Assembly: GCF_011751745.2 (NCBI RefSeq)
Contig: NZ_CP061170.1
Span: 744,001-808,000 of the forward strand
Reading direction: 5' to 3'
Origin: Paramicrobacterium fandaimingii
GTDB lineage: Bacteria; Actinomycetota; Actinomycetes; Actinomycetales; Microbacteriaceae
DNA: 64,000 nt
Shown here: positions 63,323 to 64,000 of the stretch, piece by piece
Layout of the letters: each line of letters opens with the position of its first letter
Numbering within the stretch: the stretch's first letter is position 1
The notes under the pieces: generated by a model
The model's database searches: none
The model's input: only the letters and a program-made list of their open reading frames with translations
What the model was told of the DNA's origin: nothing
Made by a program: the position numbers and the translations under genes

Positions 63323-64000
63323 GCCGTGATCCACCGATCGGGTTCTGGTTCGTGCCGGCGCGTTAAATGGAGAATGCCGCTCAGATCAGGGAAAATTGAG
63401 CTTGTCTAAGAGTCCAATTTCACCAATCCGAGAGGCACCTCGTGGATGCAATTCAAGCATGGTTCGGCGGCTGTGTCAGCTTCATTCGATGACCCGAATC
63501 TCGTGTCGGCTGCGGGGCTGGTCCCGGCCATGCGTCTCGCGGTTAAAGCAGGGCTGCATCAGTTCGTGGATCGCTTCTTGACGGTGCCGTCGGACAAGGG
63601 CGCGAACGCTGGGTTGAAGGTCGCCTCGCTGGTCGCATGGATATCAGAAGCAGGGATCCGGTTACGGCTATTCCGGAGTGCGTGGCATCAACGCGCTCCT
63701 GGCGGCGGTGAAGACGACGGCCAGCGCGCCGGTCGTGGTCGGCCAACGGCTTCGGAAGGTCTCTTGCGGTTCACCACGCGGCGCCGCCCGGCTGATCGGT
63801 GACGCACTCGCCACTTTGAAACGCGTCCCCGACATGGCCGGTGCGCGCGTGCTGGTTCGCGCGGACTCCGCTTACTACGGGTTCGCCGCGGTGAACGCCG
63901 CACTCACCACCGGCGCCGACGTGTCGATCACAGCGCGGATGGATCCGGCCGTGAAACGCGCGATCGCCACGATCCCGGACGATGGCTGGGAGACGATCAA
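63323..64000 (+). mobile_element. IS1380-type insertion-sequence remnant, copy 2 (runs past window end)
   Basis: All 678 visible bases are identical to 58081-58758, including the internal deletion. It has the same orientation as copy 1. The right end lies outside the window, so it may be longer than copy 1. Confidence 0.85.
63446..64000 (+). pseudogene. Defective IS1380-family transposase, copy 2 (cut by window end)
   Basis: Same opening (MQFKHGSAAV) and same frame-breaking internal deletion near 63637-63647 as copy 1. The visible part ends within the MDPAVKRAIATIPDDGW region. It cannot encode a working transposase. Confidence 0.85.

Noticed and set aside
58081..64000. Intact composite transposon
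   Set aside because: Both flanking elements have broken transposases, copy 1 lacks its right end, and no target duplication could be shown. The structure is transposon-like but not demonstrably mobile.

Overview
The window is high-GC DNA from an actinobacterium, most likely a member of the Microbacteriaceae. Supporting signs are the 16S rRNA sequence, TTG starts with strong Shine-Dalgarno sites on rpoB and rpoC, a 16S-23S spacer without tRNA genes, and leaderless promoters of the TANNNT type. The family assignment is recognition from sequence, not a computed placement.

Region 1 (1-17126) is a carbohydrate locus. A SIS-domain gene (5' end outside the window) precedes an NgcEFG-like N-acetylglucosamine/chitobiose ABC importer. 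A convergent minus-strand block runs xylA, xylB, a LacI regulator, a binding protein and two permeases. Two near-palindromic CGTTACC sites mark the likely LacI regulon. After a DUF1697 gene comes a plus-strand chvE-mmsA-mmsB monosaccharide importer and a ROK regulator, with an inverted repeat over the importer's promoter. GC hairpins follow two of the three binding-protein genes and also separate xylA from xylB.

Region 2 (17127-23714) holds single genes: a SprT-like metalloprotein, a TPR-like protein, a GSDH-type lipoprotein, a spermidine-synthase-like protein, the 5-oxoprolinase operon pxpABC, and a DUF559 nuclease-fold gene preceded by a large inverted repeat.

Region 3 (23945-40197) is core information processing: rpoB, rpoC, two membrane-protein genes, an EamA transporter, then a complete rRNA operon (16S, 23S, 5S) with three tandem candidate promoters, boxA-like elements and a terminator.

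Region 4 (40318-58080) is a dense co-directional cluster: PP2C phosphatase, FHA protein, transmembrane Ser/Thr kinase, an FHA-like protein with a DNA-binding-like tail, a ~1757-residue anchored protein with about eleven Ig-like repeats plus two FN3 domains, a MoxR ATPase, a DUF58 protein, a membrane transglutaminase-fold protein lacking its catalytic triad, another FHA protein and small membrane proteins. Overlapping stops and starts suggest one machine: phospho-signalling inside the cell controlling a large extracytoplasmic structure. I know of no established function for it; it is the best candidate here for an undescribed system.

Region 5 (58081-64000) looks acquired. An LPFTG-anchored surface protein and a divergent AraC-type regulator lie between two identical, internally deleted IS1380-type remnants in direct orientation.
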